Positions 26,405 through 35,813 are shown, counted from the first letter of the stretch. The stretch is 64,000 nucleotides of DNA from Psychroflexus torquis ATCC 700755 (GCF_000153485.2 NC_018721.1:2542001-2606000); one strand, 5' to 3'. The notes: generated by a model from the letters alone, not told the origin. Made by a program: numbers and translations.

Positions 26405-28271
26405 GTGTGCTGTGTAAGCTATAATAAAGATGGAGGTAGGTCCTCCGATGAGGGTTTTTAGGAAAACTCATCAAACCACTTCTATGACGCATCCAAGGCA
26501 ACAAAGATGTGTGAAGCGATAGAAGAAAAGGCTATTTAAAATAGTCAGGTAAGGATAGAAGAGATGAGCGAAAGCGAACCTTGCGATGAAGTGACGAAAA
26601 GACTAGTTGTTGTCAAAACCTGACTTATATCGAGGAATCAGGGATAAGTGTAGAGGGAGCCTAATTACTGTCTACACGGCAACCGTCATAAAGCGGGCAT
26701 GACTTCTATCTAGGCTTTATTTTGGAACCACAGGAATCCTGTGTGCTATGGGAAAAGGAAAACACAAGCAGGAAATACCTGTGAGTCGATTACTAATGAG
26801 CACATAGGTTGCGGATGAAGTTGTAGTAGCGTTGAAACTCCTGTAATGGGAGTGGAGCGAAGGACTTCAGTTATACAGTTTAAATTTAGGAACAACTTAA
26901 AATTGTAAGGATGATTTTTAAAGAACAAACAAAGTCGATCCCCATAACCAAGGAGATGGTGTGGGAATCCTACAAGAAGGTAAAAAGTAACAGAGGAAGT
27001 GCTGGAATAGACCAACAAACTCTATCGGAATTCGATAGAGTACGTTCCAAGGAACTGTACAAAGTTTGGAACAGACTAGCATCAGGAAGTTATTTTGCAT
27101 CTGCGGTAAAGCGGGTTAATATCCCCAAGGCAGGGGGTAAAACCCGACCTTTGGGTATTCCCACTGTAAGCGATAGGATAGCACAACAAGTAGTTAAGCA
27201 GTACCTTGAACCTAGATTGGAATCCATATTTTCTAAAAACTCTTATGGATACCGTCCGAACAGGAGTGCACATACAGCTATTGAAATTGTACGTCTAAAC
27301 GTACTGCGATATAGTTGGGTGATAGATTTAGACATACAAGAATTCTTTGAGAATGTTGACCATAGCCTTCTGTTGAAAGCTTTGGAACGTCATGTTTCAG
27401 AGAAGTGGGTGTTGCTCTACATCAAACGGTGGCTGGAAGCTCCAGTAATACTAGAAGATGGAACGGTTAAAATATCCACTGGCAAAGGGACACCTCAAGG
27501 AGGGGTGATCAGTCCACTGTTGTCTAATCTATATATGCATTACTGTGTGGATAAATGGTTAGAGAAATACTATCCACAGGTAAAGATGGTGCGTTATGCA
27601 GATGACTTGATTGTCCATTGTAGAAGCTATGAGGAATCTGTTCATACACTTGCAGTTCTAAAAGAACGTCTAACAGAGTGCGGTTTAACTGCGCATCCTG
27701 AAAAGACCAAAATAGTGTACTGCAAGAAGGATGGCAGATACCTCAAAGGGTATCCTGTGCAATTTGATTTCTTAGGATTCAGCTTTCAACCGATAAGGTT
27801 CAAATTGAAAAAGGGCGGAAGCTTCCTTCAGTTTGATTGTAAAATGAGCAGAAAGTCCAAAGTTCGAATCACAGGAGAACTCCGTAAACTTGCTTTCCAT
27901 AACAAAACTCAACGTGGGATACAGGATTTGGCAAATCTGCTGAACCCTAAGCTTCGTGGTTGGATTCAGTATTATGGAAAGGTAAGTCGAAGGAGCCTAC
28001 AGCCTGTGTTTTATTACCTACATAATCGTATGATCAGGTGGATATTGAACAAGTATAAACGCTTCAAAGGAAGCAAAATCAAAGCTGTAAAATGGCTTAG
28101 GTTTATTACAAAGTCTTATCCAAATTTGTTCTATCATTGGGAATTGGGGTACAAACTGGTCTAAATTTATTTAGACTTTATTGACTGTATAACAAGAGCC
28201 GTATGAATCGAGAGGTTCACGTACGGTTCTGTGAGAGGTTTAGGGGTGAAATTCCCCTTTACCTACTCGAC
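26405..28271 (+). mobile_element. Group II intron 2 of a tandem pair
   Basis: It starts GTGTGCTGTG directly after intron 1 and ends CTACTCGAC at 28271. Domain V lies at 28196-28229 (GAGCCGTATGAATCGAGAGG..ACGTACGGTTC), followed by domain VI. Length is about 1867 nt with an intact reverse transcriptase/maturase. Its 3' exon TAGCTGCTGG continues the border interrupted at 24802. It lies antisense to, and replaces the 3' end of, the NERD-helicase gene. Confidence 0.85.
26911..28164 (+). CDS. ltrA: Group II intron reverse transcriptase/maturase
   Basis: The 417-residue protein has all RT blocks: the RT0-RT1 region (SNRGSAGIDQQTLSEF), motif A with VIDLDIQEFFENVDH (about 137-151), GTPQGGVISPLLSNLYMH (about 193-210) and the intact catalytic YADD (229-232). 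A thumb/maturase X domain follows (LNPKLRGWIQYYGK). There is no C-terminal HNH endonuclease, as in classes that insert at stem-loops or replication forks. It should splice and mobilise intron 2 and perhaps the related ORF-less copies. Confidence 0.92.
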   Translation: MIFKEQTKSIPITKEMVWESYKKVKSNRGSAGIDQQTLSEFDRVRSKELYKVWNRLASGSYFASAVKRVNIPKAGGKTRPLGIPTVSDRIAQQVVKQYLEPRLESIFSKNSYGYRPNRSAHTAIEIVRLNVLRYSWVIDLDIQEFFENVDHSLLLKALERHVSEKWVLLYIKRWLEAPVILEDGTVKISTGKGTPQGGVISPLLSNLYMHYCVDKWLEKYYPQVKMVRYADDLIVHCRSYEESVHTLAVLKERLTECGLTAHPEKTKIVYCKKDGRYLKGYPVQFDFLGFSFQPIRFKLKKGGSFLQFDCKMSRKSKVRITGELRKLAFHNKTQRGIQDLANLLNPKLRGWIQYYGKVSRRSLQPVFYYLHNRMIRWILNKYKRFKGSKIKAVKWLRFITKSYPNLFYHWELGYKLV

Positions 28272-30234
28272 TAGCTGCTGGGTTTTCTATTTTTTCTAAA
28301 AATGGCAATTTCTCCATAAATGTGGACAGTTCATTATCGTCAATATCTATAATCACAAGATTATTCATGCATCTTGTAAATCCTGTATATACAAGTTCTT
28401 TGTATGTTGCTTCAAGCGTGTCTTTTTGAACAATAAGAAAAAGTGTTTTTATTTCCCACCCTTTATAACTGTGTACGGTCGAGAATTTGGTAAGACCTGA
28501 GTTCATCCAAAAATGAAGTTTCTTATTCTTTCTAATTTTATCTAATTCCTTGTAGAATTTTCTTGTTTGACCATTTTTTTCTTTTAAGTGGTCGTAAAAT
28601 TCTTTTGTTTCGGCCATTATATATGACCTCTCATTCGTTGCCTTTCTAAAATGGAAATCAATTTCTCGTATGGTTTCTATTGATAATGAAAGCACACAAA
28701 CATCATTTGGGTGACTACCTAATTTTGTTGAATATGAACTTATGAATTCAGCTAAAACCTTAAAATCAAGAGTTCCGAAATATGTGAAGTGTACCTTATC
28801 AAAAAGAGCAGATTGAAAATCTACGTTTTCAAATTCATCAGGTATATGCTTATCTGCTAAAAATTTCTTCTGAAACTCCGAAGCAAAGGCGGTTATTGTT
28901 GGAGTTAACCTAAACGATTGATTTAGTTCTGCCCATCTTCCTGGACTGTCAGGTATAACAAGCACCTTCTTGTTTTCTACTAATGAAACTCGGTTATATA
29001 TATCTTGTTTACTATCTCCAAATACAACAAATTCTCCATTATCTGTTAAAAAATACTTTTTGATTAGTCTCAACCAAACTGTTCTGTAGTCTTGAACTTC
29101 ATCAATCAATATCGCAGAGTATTTTTCAATTTGGTCTTGAAAATCTTTAAATAGGTTAATATTCCCGTAATATTTGTCATTAAAGAATTGTTCTTTTTGC
29201 CAATTCTCCCAATTGTCAAAATCTTCTGGAATATCAAATTCAATTCCAAGATTATTCATCATTGAATTGAAAAAGTCGTGATAATTTAGAATATGAAAGT
29301 TTTTCCAATAGAATTCTTCTCTAACGCTGCTAATTTTGTCGTGGATATAGTTTTTGAGAGAAATGTTGTATGTTAGAACTAAAACTTTTTCGTTTGTTCG
29401 TATATGTGCGTTTACCGCTCTTTTTGCAAGGACTAAAGTTTTTCCCGCACCGACAATTCCTTTTATTTTTTGCTCTCCTTGTTTACTAGCTGAAAGCTCT
29501 AATTGTTTTTTAGTGTATTTAAAATTTCTTCCATCATCAAGAGAGTGAAATGAAGGTTTTAAGTACCTTTTAAAACTATCATATAGTTCGTTTGAGAAAT
29601 TGAATGATTTTCGACTAATCCATTTTCGATATAGAAGGTCTTTTAAGTCTTTTAAGTTTAGATTATTCTTACCTATCAGTTCAATATTTTTATTTAAAAA
29701 AGTTAGATAATTTTCTTCTGACTTTTCTAATTTATCGTAAGCATCTTTCTGTGCATTTTTTTCGTTAAGAAACTCTTTTTGTTGTTCAAATGGTGAGAGT
29801 AAAAAGTCTCTTACATCATTGTCATTTTCTTTATAAAAGAATATTGCACAATTGACGATATACCAATATCTATAATCTCGTAATTTTAGTTCTAAAAGAT
29901 TTTGAATATGCAAGTCATACATATTCTCCTTGTACTTCAGAACTTGAGAAATTGGAGATTTTATTAAAGCGTTATTGTAATTTACAAACCATCTTTTTCG
30001 GTAGTCTAGATGGTAGCTTTTAAGGTCCCAATCTTTTACTTCGATAATTAGAACTCCACCGCCTTTTCTCATTAGAATTATGTCTGGGCAGTCTCCGTTT
30101 AAAAACGGTTGAAAGTAGACCTCATATTCATCATTGAGGTTTTCAAGAAGAAAGTCAATCATTTTAAGCTCTCCTTCGGTTGGAGGAACTTTCAAATTTT
30201 TTATCGTTTCATATTTTGGATAAATGATTGCCAT
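28240..30234 (-). CDS. NERD nuclease-domain / UvrD-like SF1 helicase fusion
   Basis: The N-terminus is a NERD (PD-D/ExK) domain with Asp51, Glu65 and Lys67 (DCPDIILM..LIIEVKDWD). The helicase part has Walker A (GIVGAGKT, about 259-266), Walker B DEVQD (about 378-382), QxxxFRLTPTI and a C-terminal motif V/VI region (TVHSYKGWE, YTGFTRCMNN). NERD-helicases occur in defence islands and DNA processing. The last ten codons (SRVGKGEFHP) come from the group II intron inserted at 28271. Without the introns the frame would run on past the border, so the original end was different. Otherwise intact. Confidence 0.88.
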   Translation of the reverse strand: MAIIYPKYETIKNLKVPPTEGELKMIDFLLENLNDEYEVYFQPFLNGDCPDIILMRKGGGVLIIEVKDWDLKSYHLDYRKRWFVNYNNALIKSPISQVLKYKENMYDLHIQNLLELKLRDYRYWYIVNCAIFFYKENDNDVRDFLLSPFEQQKEFLNEKNAQKDAYDKLEKSEENYLTFLNKNIELIGKNNLNLKDLKDLLYRKWISRKSFNFSNELYDSFKRYLKPSFHSLDDGRNFKYTKKQLELSASKQGEQKIKGIVGAGKTLVLAKRAVNAHIRTNEKVLVLTYNISLKNYIHDKISSVREEFYWKNFHILNYHDFFNSMMNNLGIEFDIPEDFDNWENWQKEQFFNDKYYGNINLFKDFQDQIEKYSAILIDEVQDYRTVWLRLIKKYFLTDNGEFVVFGDSKQDIYNRVSLVENKKVLVIPDSPGRWAELNQSFRLTPTITAFASEFQKKFLADKHIPDEFENVDFQSALFDKVHFTYFGTLDFKVLAEFISSYSTKLGSHPNDVCVLSLSIETIREIDFHFRKATNERSYIMAETKEFYDHLKEKNGQTRKFYKELDKIRKNKKLHFWMNSGLTKFSTVHSYKGWEIKTLFLIVQKDTLEATYKELVYTGFTRCMNNLVIIDIDDNELSTFMEKLPFLEKIENPAASRVGKGEFHP

Positions 30235-30248
30235 TCGTTGATTTTAAC

Positions 30249-30385
30249 TTGCAGCTAACGTTGTTGTATAAGATTAGTTGCGTGTTTGCATGCGAGGAAT
30301 TTCCGGCGGAAATTCAGACTTAGCAAACGTGCAACGGACTTTGGTAAAGTACTAATTTAGCAATTAATTTTATACGGTGTTGGCA
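30249..30385. repeat. attC-like border, best preserved
   Basis: GCAGCTAACGTTGTTGTATAAG at the left and TTTTATACGGTGTTGGCAA at the right are complementary around GTATAAxATTAxTTGC. A second inner pair (GCGTGTTTGC / GCAAACGTGC) makes a ~135-bp two-tier fold-back. It lies 15 bp upstream of the NERD-helicase start. It has the same architecture as an attC site (R''-L''-L'-R'), but the core words differ from the integron consensus. Confidence 0.55.
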
Positions 30386-30509
30386 ATAGTACATTATTTT
30401 TTGTCCGCTTTGTTTTCGTTCAGTTTCTAATTCCGCCACAATTCGGCTGTTTAGCGACGCAGATTCCAACAATTCTTATTATCAGACGTTGCACTTAAAA
30501 AACCAAAAA

Positions 30510-30740
30510 AAATCTCCGCAATTCAGTCCAGCGTTTTAAATTCCGACATTTTTTATTAAGCTTGTCATTGGGCGCAGTCAGTCCAACGTAATTTTCCGTT
30601 CGGCAATTCAATCCAGCGTTTTGCTTTTCAGTTCCGATTTCAGTCCAGTACTTCGGCGAGCTCAGCAACCAAGTTTTTTTAGGTAGCAGTTAGTTCAACG
30701 CTTTATTTTTCTTTCCGCAATTCAGTCCGACGTTCTGCTT
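30510..30740. repeat. Degenerate short repeats GCAATTCAGTCCAGCGTTTT
   Basis: About six imperfect copies occur near 30518, 30575, 30603, 30637, 30687 and 30717, with variable spacing of 25-60 bp. They occupy a gene-free stretch whose base composition is higher in GC than its surroundings. The frame at 30739-30921 crossing the right part is not credible. Role unknown. Confidence 0.5.
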
Positions 30741-30867
30741 GGAATTCGTTCGTTCTGTTTTTATTCAGACGTTTTTTAATTCTGATTTCTGTTTTTTTTT
30801 AGTTCAGATTCAAAGAGCGATTAGTTTCAATTTAACACAGGCTTTTGCTCTGCACAGGTATTATTGC

Positions 30868-30972
30868 CAACGTGGGGATAACACAACTTGTTGTGTTATC
30901 CCCATTTTATTGATAATATAAACTTAGGGATTTTTTGATTGTATTAAAAGTCTTAACATTAAAAACATGCTT
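30868..30972. repeat. Hairpin repeat, copy 2
   Basis: After TTGCCAACGT comes GGGGATAACACAAC, a TT loop and the exact complement GTTGTGTTATCCCC, a 14-bp perfect stem. The downstream ~60 bp match the copy at 14935-15050 in the same orientation. The two copies flank the ~16-kb block holding the resolvase, polymerase-like, R-M and NERD genes. Confidence 0.6.
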
Positions 30973-31145
30973 TACCGTGCTGATCTTCAATTTCTCCTTT
31001 ATGACTCAGTAATTTTTTGAAATATTGCTTGTTGGCTATTTCGGAGTGATGGTGCAAGCTGTTTCGCTCACATGAAGCCACTTTGAAAGGTCTTATAATT
31101 AAAATTTACTTTTATTCATTCTTTAATATTAATTGATAAGATTAT

Positions 31146-31505
31146 TTATATCAGCCTCTTTAACACTTCCCTTACTTGGGGATCCTCAATTACTTCATAT
31201 TTATTTCTCCTCATCTCCAAAAGCTTATTCTCAATTGCTTTAAATTTTGTTTTTCTGTTCTTTGAGATATAAATGATAATTTCATTTTGAAAAGCACTGC
31301 TATTTTTAGTTGTTTCTATAACATGTTTCTCGATAGTTTTATAAAAGCCAATATGTTTTCCAGTTTTAATGCAGGCAAGGCTTGTGATTAATCTAATATG
31401 AACCATCAGGATGTAAATTAAGCGAGGCTCAGCTAACTTTAATGCGTAAGAAGCAAACATTATGTATTTTAATTGTTTACAGTCCTTATGGGCTTTAAAT
31501 TGCAA
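31146..31505 (-). pseudogene. 5'-truncated paralogue of the 41288-42070 gene
   Basis: The 119 readable residues align along their whole length with the C-terminal part of the 260-residue protein at 41288-42070. For example, QFKAHKDCKQLKYIMFASY aligns with QFKARKDSRQLQYIMFASF, and both share IRLIT and IKTGKHIGF. There is no ATG and an in-frame stop lies just upstream, so about 140 N-terminal residues are missing. The 280 bp to the right (31506-31786) show no gene. Confidence 0.75.
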
Positions 31506-31786
31506 GAATTAAAAATAGAATTTACAAGGCTTTTCACAATCAAGATAGTGGTGAAAATTTATCGCCATTCTAATCTTATGTAAATTTAGTTAAATTAGAT
31601 AGTTTAAAAATTTAAGACAGACTTTAGTTTATACCTTCAGTTTTAGGCATAAAATCAGAACCTATATGATGTGCTGATTCTCCTAAAATCCCTGTTTTTC
31701 ATTGGAAATATTCTCATAAATAATTTCTTCTGGCCTTGTTCTGATATATTCCTGTATTTATTATAATACTGTTAATCATTTATACA

Positions 31787-31900
31787 CTATTGTTTTTCAA
31801 ACTCACCTATTACGTCTGGTCCATCTTCCCTATGTAAGGCTACATTGGGTAGTTCCCAATTCTTAGTACCATATTCATCAATTATCATTTTACTTCTCAT
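31787..31900 (-). CDS. Short HREDGPA-repeat protein (37 aa)
   Basis: ATG at 31900 overlaps the stop of the 31897-32250 gene (ATGA). The product reads MRSKMIIDEYGTKNWELPN, then ALHREDGPDVIGEFEKQ, i.e. one repeat. It lacks the usual C-terminal YTEQE..KKLL tail, so it is a truncated member of the family. Confidence 0.5.
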   Translation of the reverse strand: MRSKMIIDEYGTKNWELPNVALHREDGPDVIGEFEKQ

Positions 31901-32250
31901 AATAATCGCTTCAATTTTACACCCCTTGCGTAAGCTTTATACTCTTTACTGTTTAGGAATTCCTCTTCTGTATATTCAACATCATTTAAATACCAATTTT
32001 CAACATTTTTTTGTTTTACAGCTGGACCATCTTCTCTGTGTAATTTACCATCTAACCACCATTCTTCATCACCATTATTTATTTCAACAGCTGGACCATT
32101 TTTCCTGTGTAATTTACCATTTATCCACCATTCTTTATCACCATCAAGATATACAACAGCTGGACCAACTTCTCTATGCATTTTACCATTAGGCAACTCC
32201 CAATACTCATCGCCGTTTCTATGAGTTATTAATTTACTTTTCATATCCAT
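31897..32250 (-). CDS. HREDGPA-repeat protein
   Basis: The 117-residue protein has the family start M-K-S-K (internal Met3 likely), four ~17-residue units of the form W-W-x-N/D-G-K-x-H-R-E-D-G-P-A-V, and the tail YLNDVEYTEEEF..KLKRLL. The repeat resembles YwqK/MORN-like antitoxin and viral repeats: tandem beta-hairpins with a conserved Trp-Tyr/Gly pattern. The binding partner is unknown. It is the left outlier of the array at 36-40 kb. Confidence 0.75.
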   Translation of the reverse strand: MDMKSKLITHRNGDEYWELPNGKMHREVGPAVVYLDGDKEWWINGKLHRKNGPAVEINNGDEEWWLDGKLHREDGPAVKQKNVENWYLNDVEYTEEEFLNSKEYKAYARGVKLKRLL

Positions 32251-32718
32251 TTACTTGATTGTTACATATGTTATATCGCCAGATTTGAAAAAGTTTAAAA
32301 ATTTAACAACAATTAGAATGGACTACGTTCCGAGAACGTGTCCTTTAATTGAATAATTAAAATACATCTATACTATCTCAAAAAAGTAATGATAGCTCTA
32401 AAAGCTAAATTTCTATATTTTATTATTTATATCTCTATACATACATACTGTGCCAATTGTGTATACATTAACTAATTGATATACAGATATATGCTGTTTA
32501 TACGCTAGAGAACTCCCCCCCCTTTTTTCTTTCTTATTAATTAGTGATAAAGCCTTCTCAAAAGGCGTTTTAAGTATATAAATAAACTTTCTGTAAAATA
32601 TATATATAAACCATATAGGATGCATTAAAACTGTAATTCAGTTCTCGGTTTAGTGAATCATTCCTTTCTAGGTCGGTTAAACCTCTAAAGTAGAATTATT
32701 GAAAAATAGATAAGAATA
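32251..32718. other. AT-rich gene-free stretch
   Basis: No supportable gene is present; the minus frame 32413-32625 has no family features. It holds a run of nine Cs followed by Ts near 32514 and several TATA-rich segments. It precedes the polymerase-like gene at 32719 and may hold its promoter or an origin. Confidence 0.4.
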
Positions 32719-34056
32719 ATGAAAAATTTAAAAGATTTACTAGATGAAAAAAATATTTCTTTCTCAAAAGAAATATATAATGAATTACAAAATGATGAAG
32801 CTACTATTAAGCTACCCAAAAACTTGCTTAAAGACATAAAGAAGGACTTTAAGCATGAAGACCTAAATAGCATACATAAAGACAGAGAAACTGCTTTAGA
32901 GCTAATCTATATGATGTTATCTAACTTTACATTCACGTGGGTAAGAGAAGCAAAATACAATGATAATTATGTTGATAATCGGTACATACAACTTAACAGC
33001 AGAATTTTAAAAAAACATGTTGGTAGTGGGAATGAAGAAACGAGATACAAGTTGATTTTAAAACTACTTATAGATAAAAGATATATTGAAAAAGGATTGG
33101 GTCCAAAAAGAGGTGTTAAGTCCACATCATATAAAATTAATAATAAATATTATAATGTGAATATTGAAAAACACATTTTAAACTCAGAATATGCCAAGAA
33201 ACGCCATGAAATTAATATCCGAGAAAAATTAATATCCTCTCTTTATAGTACAATAGCCTTAAATGAACTTGAAAATCTATCTAGAATCGAATTACCCTGC
33301 ATAAAAGAAGTTATGAAGCATCTAAAGTGCTATTCCAAATTGAAATGGACAAATAAAAAAGGGAAGCAATTGAAAGTACTGGGCAAGAAGAAACGTTTAA
33401 ATCAATTCATTTATGTGGAAGATTATTTAAAATTATATGAGCTTCTAAAAAACAATTTCAACAACCCAAAAATTTTGAGTGAAAACGCAGGTTACAGAAT
33501 AGCAACTAAGTTTAATATGATGCCATCTCTTATAAGAGAATTGTTTAAAGTGAAGACAAACAGTGGTAAACTAGTTGGATTAGACTTTTCTTGTTTTCAT
33601 CCAAATTTGGCAATCCGTAAATTTCAAGGTGCTAATAATCAGATAGTAACGCATGAAGAAGTTGCAGAATTTCTCAAAACAAAAAAGAAATATTCAAAAA
33701 ATACTGATATAGAGTTAAGACAAATAGCAAAAAAAGAACATTTATCTTTTTTCAATAAGGAGGTGAAGCACATGAAAAACAGTAGAATATATTCTTATTA
33801 CGCAGAAAAATATCCTGATTTACTCAGTAAGGTAGAAAAAGATAAAATAGAAAAGGGTTATAAAAACACTTCTAGAATGTTGTTCACAGTAGAAACCAAA
33901 ATAATGACAGAAATTATTAAAAAATGTCAAGCGAGAGGGATAACAACTATATATGTTTATGACGAACTGTTAGTTGAAGAATCACATGTCGATGAAGTAA
34001 AAAAAATAATGGAAAATGTCTGTAATGAACAAAAACTGAATGTCGAAATCAAATAA
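32719..34056 (+). CDS. Putative single-subunit (family A-like) polymerase, second copy
   Basis: The 445-residue protein is a distant relative of 16970-18355. It has motif A Asp289 (GKLVGLDFSCFHPNLAI), preceded by GYRIATKFNMMPSLIRELF (compare GRIHT..PLRHYI). A motif B-like ELRQIAKKEHLSFFN has Arg334 and Lys338-Lys339, and motif C has Asp415-Glu416 (TIYVYDELLVEES, like the HDE of DNA polymerase I). The N-terminal ~200 residues contain a possible winged helix (about 90-140) that could bind DNA. The role is inferred: template-dependent synthesis for a mobile element. It is flanked by gene-free AT-rich DNA and a pseudogene. Confidence 0.5.
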   Translation: MKNLKDLLDEKNISFSKEIYNELQNDEATIKLPKNLLKDIKKDFKHEDLNSIHKDRETALELIYMMLSNFTFTWVREAKYNDNYVDNRYIQLNSRILKKHVGSGNEETRYKLILKLLIDKRYIEKGLGPKRGVKSTSYKINNKYYNVNIEKHILNSEYAKKRHEINIREKLISSLYSTIALNELENLSRIELPCIKEVMKHLKCYSKLKWTNKKGKQLKVLGKKKRLNQFIYVEDYLKLYELLKNNFNNPKILSENAGYRIATKFNMMPSLIRELFKVKTNSGKLVGLDFSCFHPNLAIRKFQGANNQIVTHEEVAEFLKTKKKYSKNTDIELRQIAKKEHLSFFNKEVKHMKNSRIYSYYAEKYPDLLSKVEKDKIEKGYKNTSRMLFTVETKIMTEIIKKCQARGITTIYVYDELLVEESHVDEVKKIMENVCNEQKLNVEIK

Positions 34057-34158
34057 AAAGTACAAATTGATGTCCATTTTCTGACCTTATCACACCGGAA
34101 GGGTTGAGCGATTTTATTGCTAAGATAAAGGGTTTCATTTTTAAGTCAAGTAGCTATT

Positions 34159-34680
34159 ATTCATTCGATTCTAGAATTTCCAGTTCTGGTTGGAGTAAAT
34201 TTTGGTAACCTCTATTTCTTATTTTATTCACAACATCTTCAACTGATGAGTATATTCTTATAAAATTTAGAAAAAAGTCTATTTCACTCTGAGATAGGTA
34301 TAAGCCCTCTTTAGCTCCACTTTTAAACTCATTTCAAAACAATGGATATTCTTAAATAAACAGTTTTTCAGAGATTTCGTTGACTTCAACACTTATGATT
34401 ACTCCATATTTTATTAAATTAAATTTTAAATCATTTATGGACGATACGTCAGTAAATAATAGTAAAACTTTTTAATTTTCAGTTTTATATACTTAGGAAA
34501 AACAAATATATCCTCTAAAGTTTGAGGAGACAATATTTTTAAATTTTAATGAAATTCCTCTAAATCTACCTCTGATGTGCAATGAATTTTTAACTCGAAA
34601 AATTGTTTAGGTATTTTTTAATTTTCAAAGTAGGCATCCGTAGAACTAAATTTTAATTAAAAACGATTTTTATTTAACAT
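34159..34680 (-). pseudogene. Decayed gene of unknown family
   Basis: On the minus strand, readable pieces are broken by stops and shifts. One piece near 34565-34440 includes LSPQTLEDIFVFPKYIKLK. Another at 34159-34335 ends ..LYLSQSEIDFFLNFIRIYSS..LEILESNE then stop. It follows the 416-codon gene on the same strand, so the two may once have formed an operon. The rest of 34057-34682 holds nothing else. Confidence 0.5.
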
Positions 34681-34682
34681 AG

Positions 34683-35813
34683 TCATTCTGTTTTTAATGG
34701 TTTGACAAGTAGCTTTTTAATGTTTGAAATTCCCGAAACTGCATCTCTATCTACAAGTATTTTTAAAATCTGGCTATCTCTAATATAAGTTATCTCTTCT
34801 GTTATAACCTTACAATAGCTTTCGTCACCTTTATAAAACTCATTTACCAGTTTTTTTATACTTTTGTTTGTATTCGATTTCGTTGGTTTCATTATCTCAT
34901 TCTTTTCAATAAGGTTTTTAACAGTCTTTATTGTAACTTCTCTTTCCTGACTTTTAATTTTTCCAAGAATATCAATTAAGAAAACCTCGTAATCTCCTAA
35001 GTTATAGTAATCTATTCCATTTGAATATAAAAGTATTAAAAAGTAGAGAGCCTTGTCTTTTGGGTACAATTCTACTTCTTGGTCAATATCCGGTATAAAC
35101 ACTTTATAACTAAGATTTCTATATTCTATGATTAGTTTAATCTTTTTTTCTTCACGTCTTTTTTTTCTTAACTCATAAAGAAAAGCACTCAAAGACGTAA
35201 GTTCTTTATCACCAAGTCTATCTAAAATATCTTCACTAATTTCCAGACCCTCAAATTTATAAATAGGAGTAGGTATAAATATCTCCAAAGGTTCAAAAGA
35301 GTTTAATTGTTTAATAAATAAATTTTTAAGGAAGTCATTTCTTTTTGTATCATCAAGATTTAGTATATCATTGATATGAACAAATTTAGCATTTAATCCA
35401 TTTTCAAAAGCTTCAATCCAAAACAATCCACCTTCTTTTGTATTTTCAATGCCAAAATAATGTTCAATCGACTCTGAGAATAATTGTCTTAAATTATTCT
35501 TGTATGGTATGCTTTCGCACAAGTCTTCAAATTGATTCTTTTCTTCTCTTGTTAGGTTAAGTTTTGAAGATGCAGATTTGAAATATTTTTCTCTATCGTT
35601 TTCATTCTCCATGTCATCGATTGAAATTAATAACACCTCAGCCTCTTTTGCCAGATTTTCACAATAAGAAAGAATTGGCTTAGAAGCCTTAGCATTTTCT
35701 TCAATACTTGGTTTTAATGTATACGTTATGTTTTGTAGATATAATAAAAAACGATAATCAGGGTCTGACTTTAAGACTGGATAATATTTTGATAAAATTG
35801 TCTTCTTAGGCAT
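34683..35813 (-). CDS. Hypothetical protein with winged-helix-like C-terminus
   Basis: The start is taken at the ATG at 35813 (MPKKTILSKYY), because the 40 codons upstream are hydrophobic and AT-driven. The 376-residue protein is helical. Around residue 250-300 it has YPKDKALYFLILLYSNGIDYYNLGDYEVFL, a pattern common in Bacteroidetes proteins of the 'AlYlLFL.HPEGI' type that looks like a winged helix. The N-terminal half is not recognised. It is probably a DNA-binding or regulatory protein. Confidence 0.55.
   Translation of the reverse strand: MPKKTILSKYYPVLKSDPDYRFLLYLQNITYTLKPSIEENAKASKPILSYCENLAKEAEVLLISIDDMENENDREKYFKSASSKLNLTREEKNQFEDLCESIPYKNNLRQLFSESIEHYFGIENTKEGGLFWIEAFENGLNAKFVHINDILNLDDTKRNDFLKNLFIKQLNSFEPLEIFIPTPIYKFEGLEISEDILDRLGDKELTSLSAFLYELRKKRREEKKIKLIIEYRNLSYKVFIPDIDQEVELYPKDKALYFLILLYSNGIDYYNLGDYEVFLIDILGKIKSQEREVTIKTVKNLIEKNEIMKPTKSNTNKSIKKLVNEFYKGDESYCKVITEEITYIRDSQILKILVDRDAVSGISNIKKLLVKPLKTE

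Noticed and set aside
31845..32192. + strand frames opposite HREDGPA genes (also 37042-37380, 37411-37734, 39752-40120)
   Set aside because: Their repeated CSSL/GPSSLC patterns are the antisense reading of the HREDGPA repeats.
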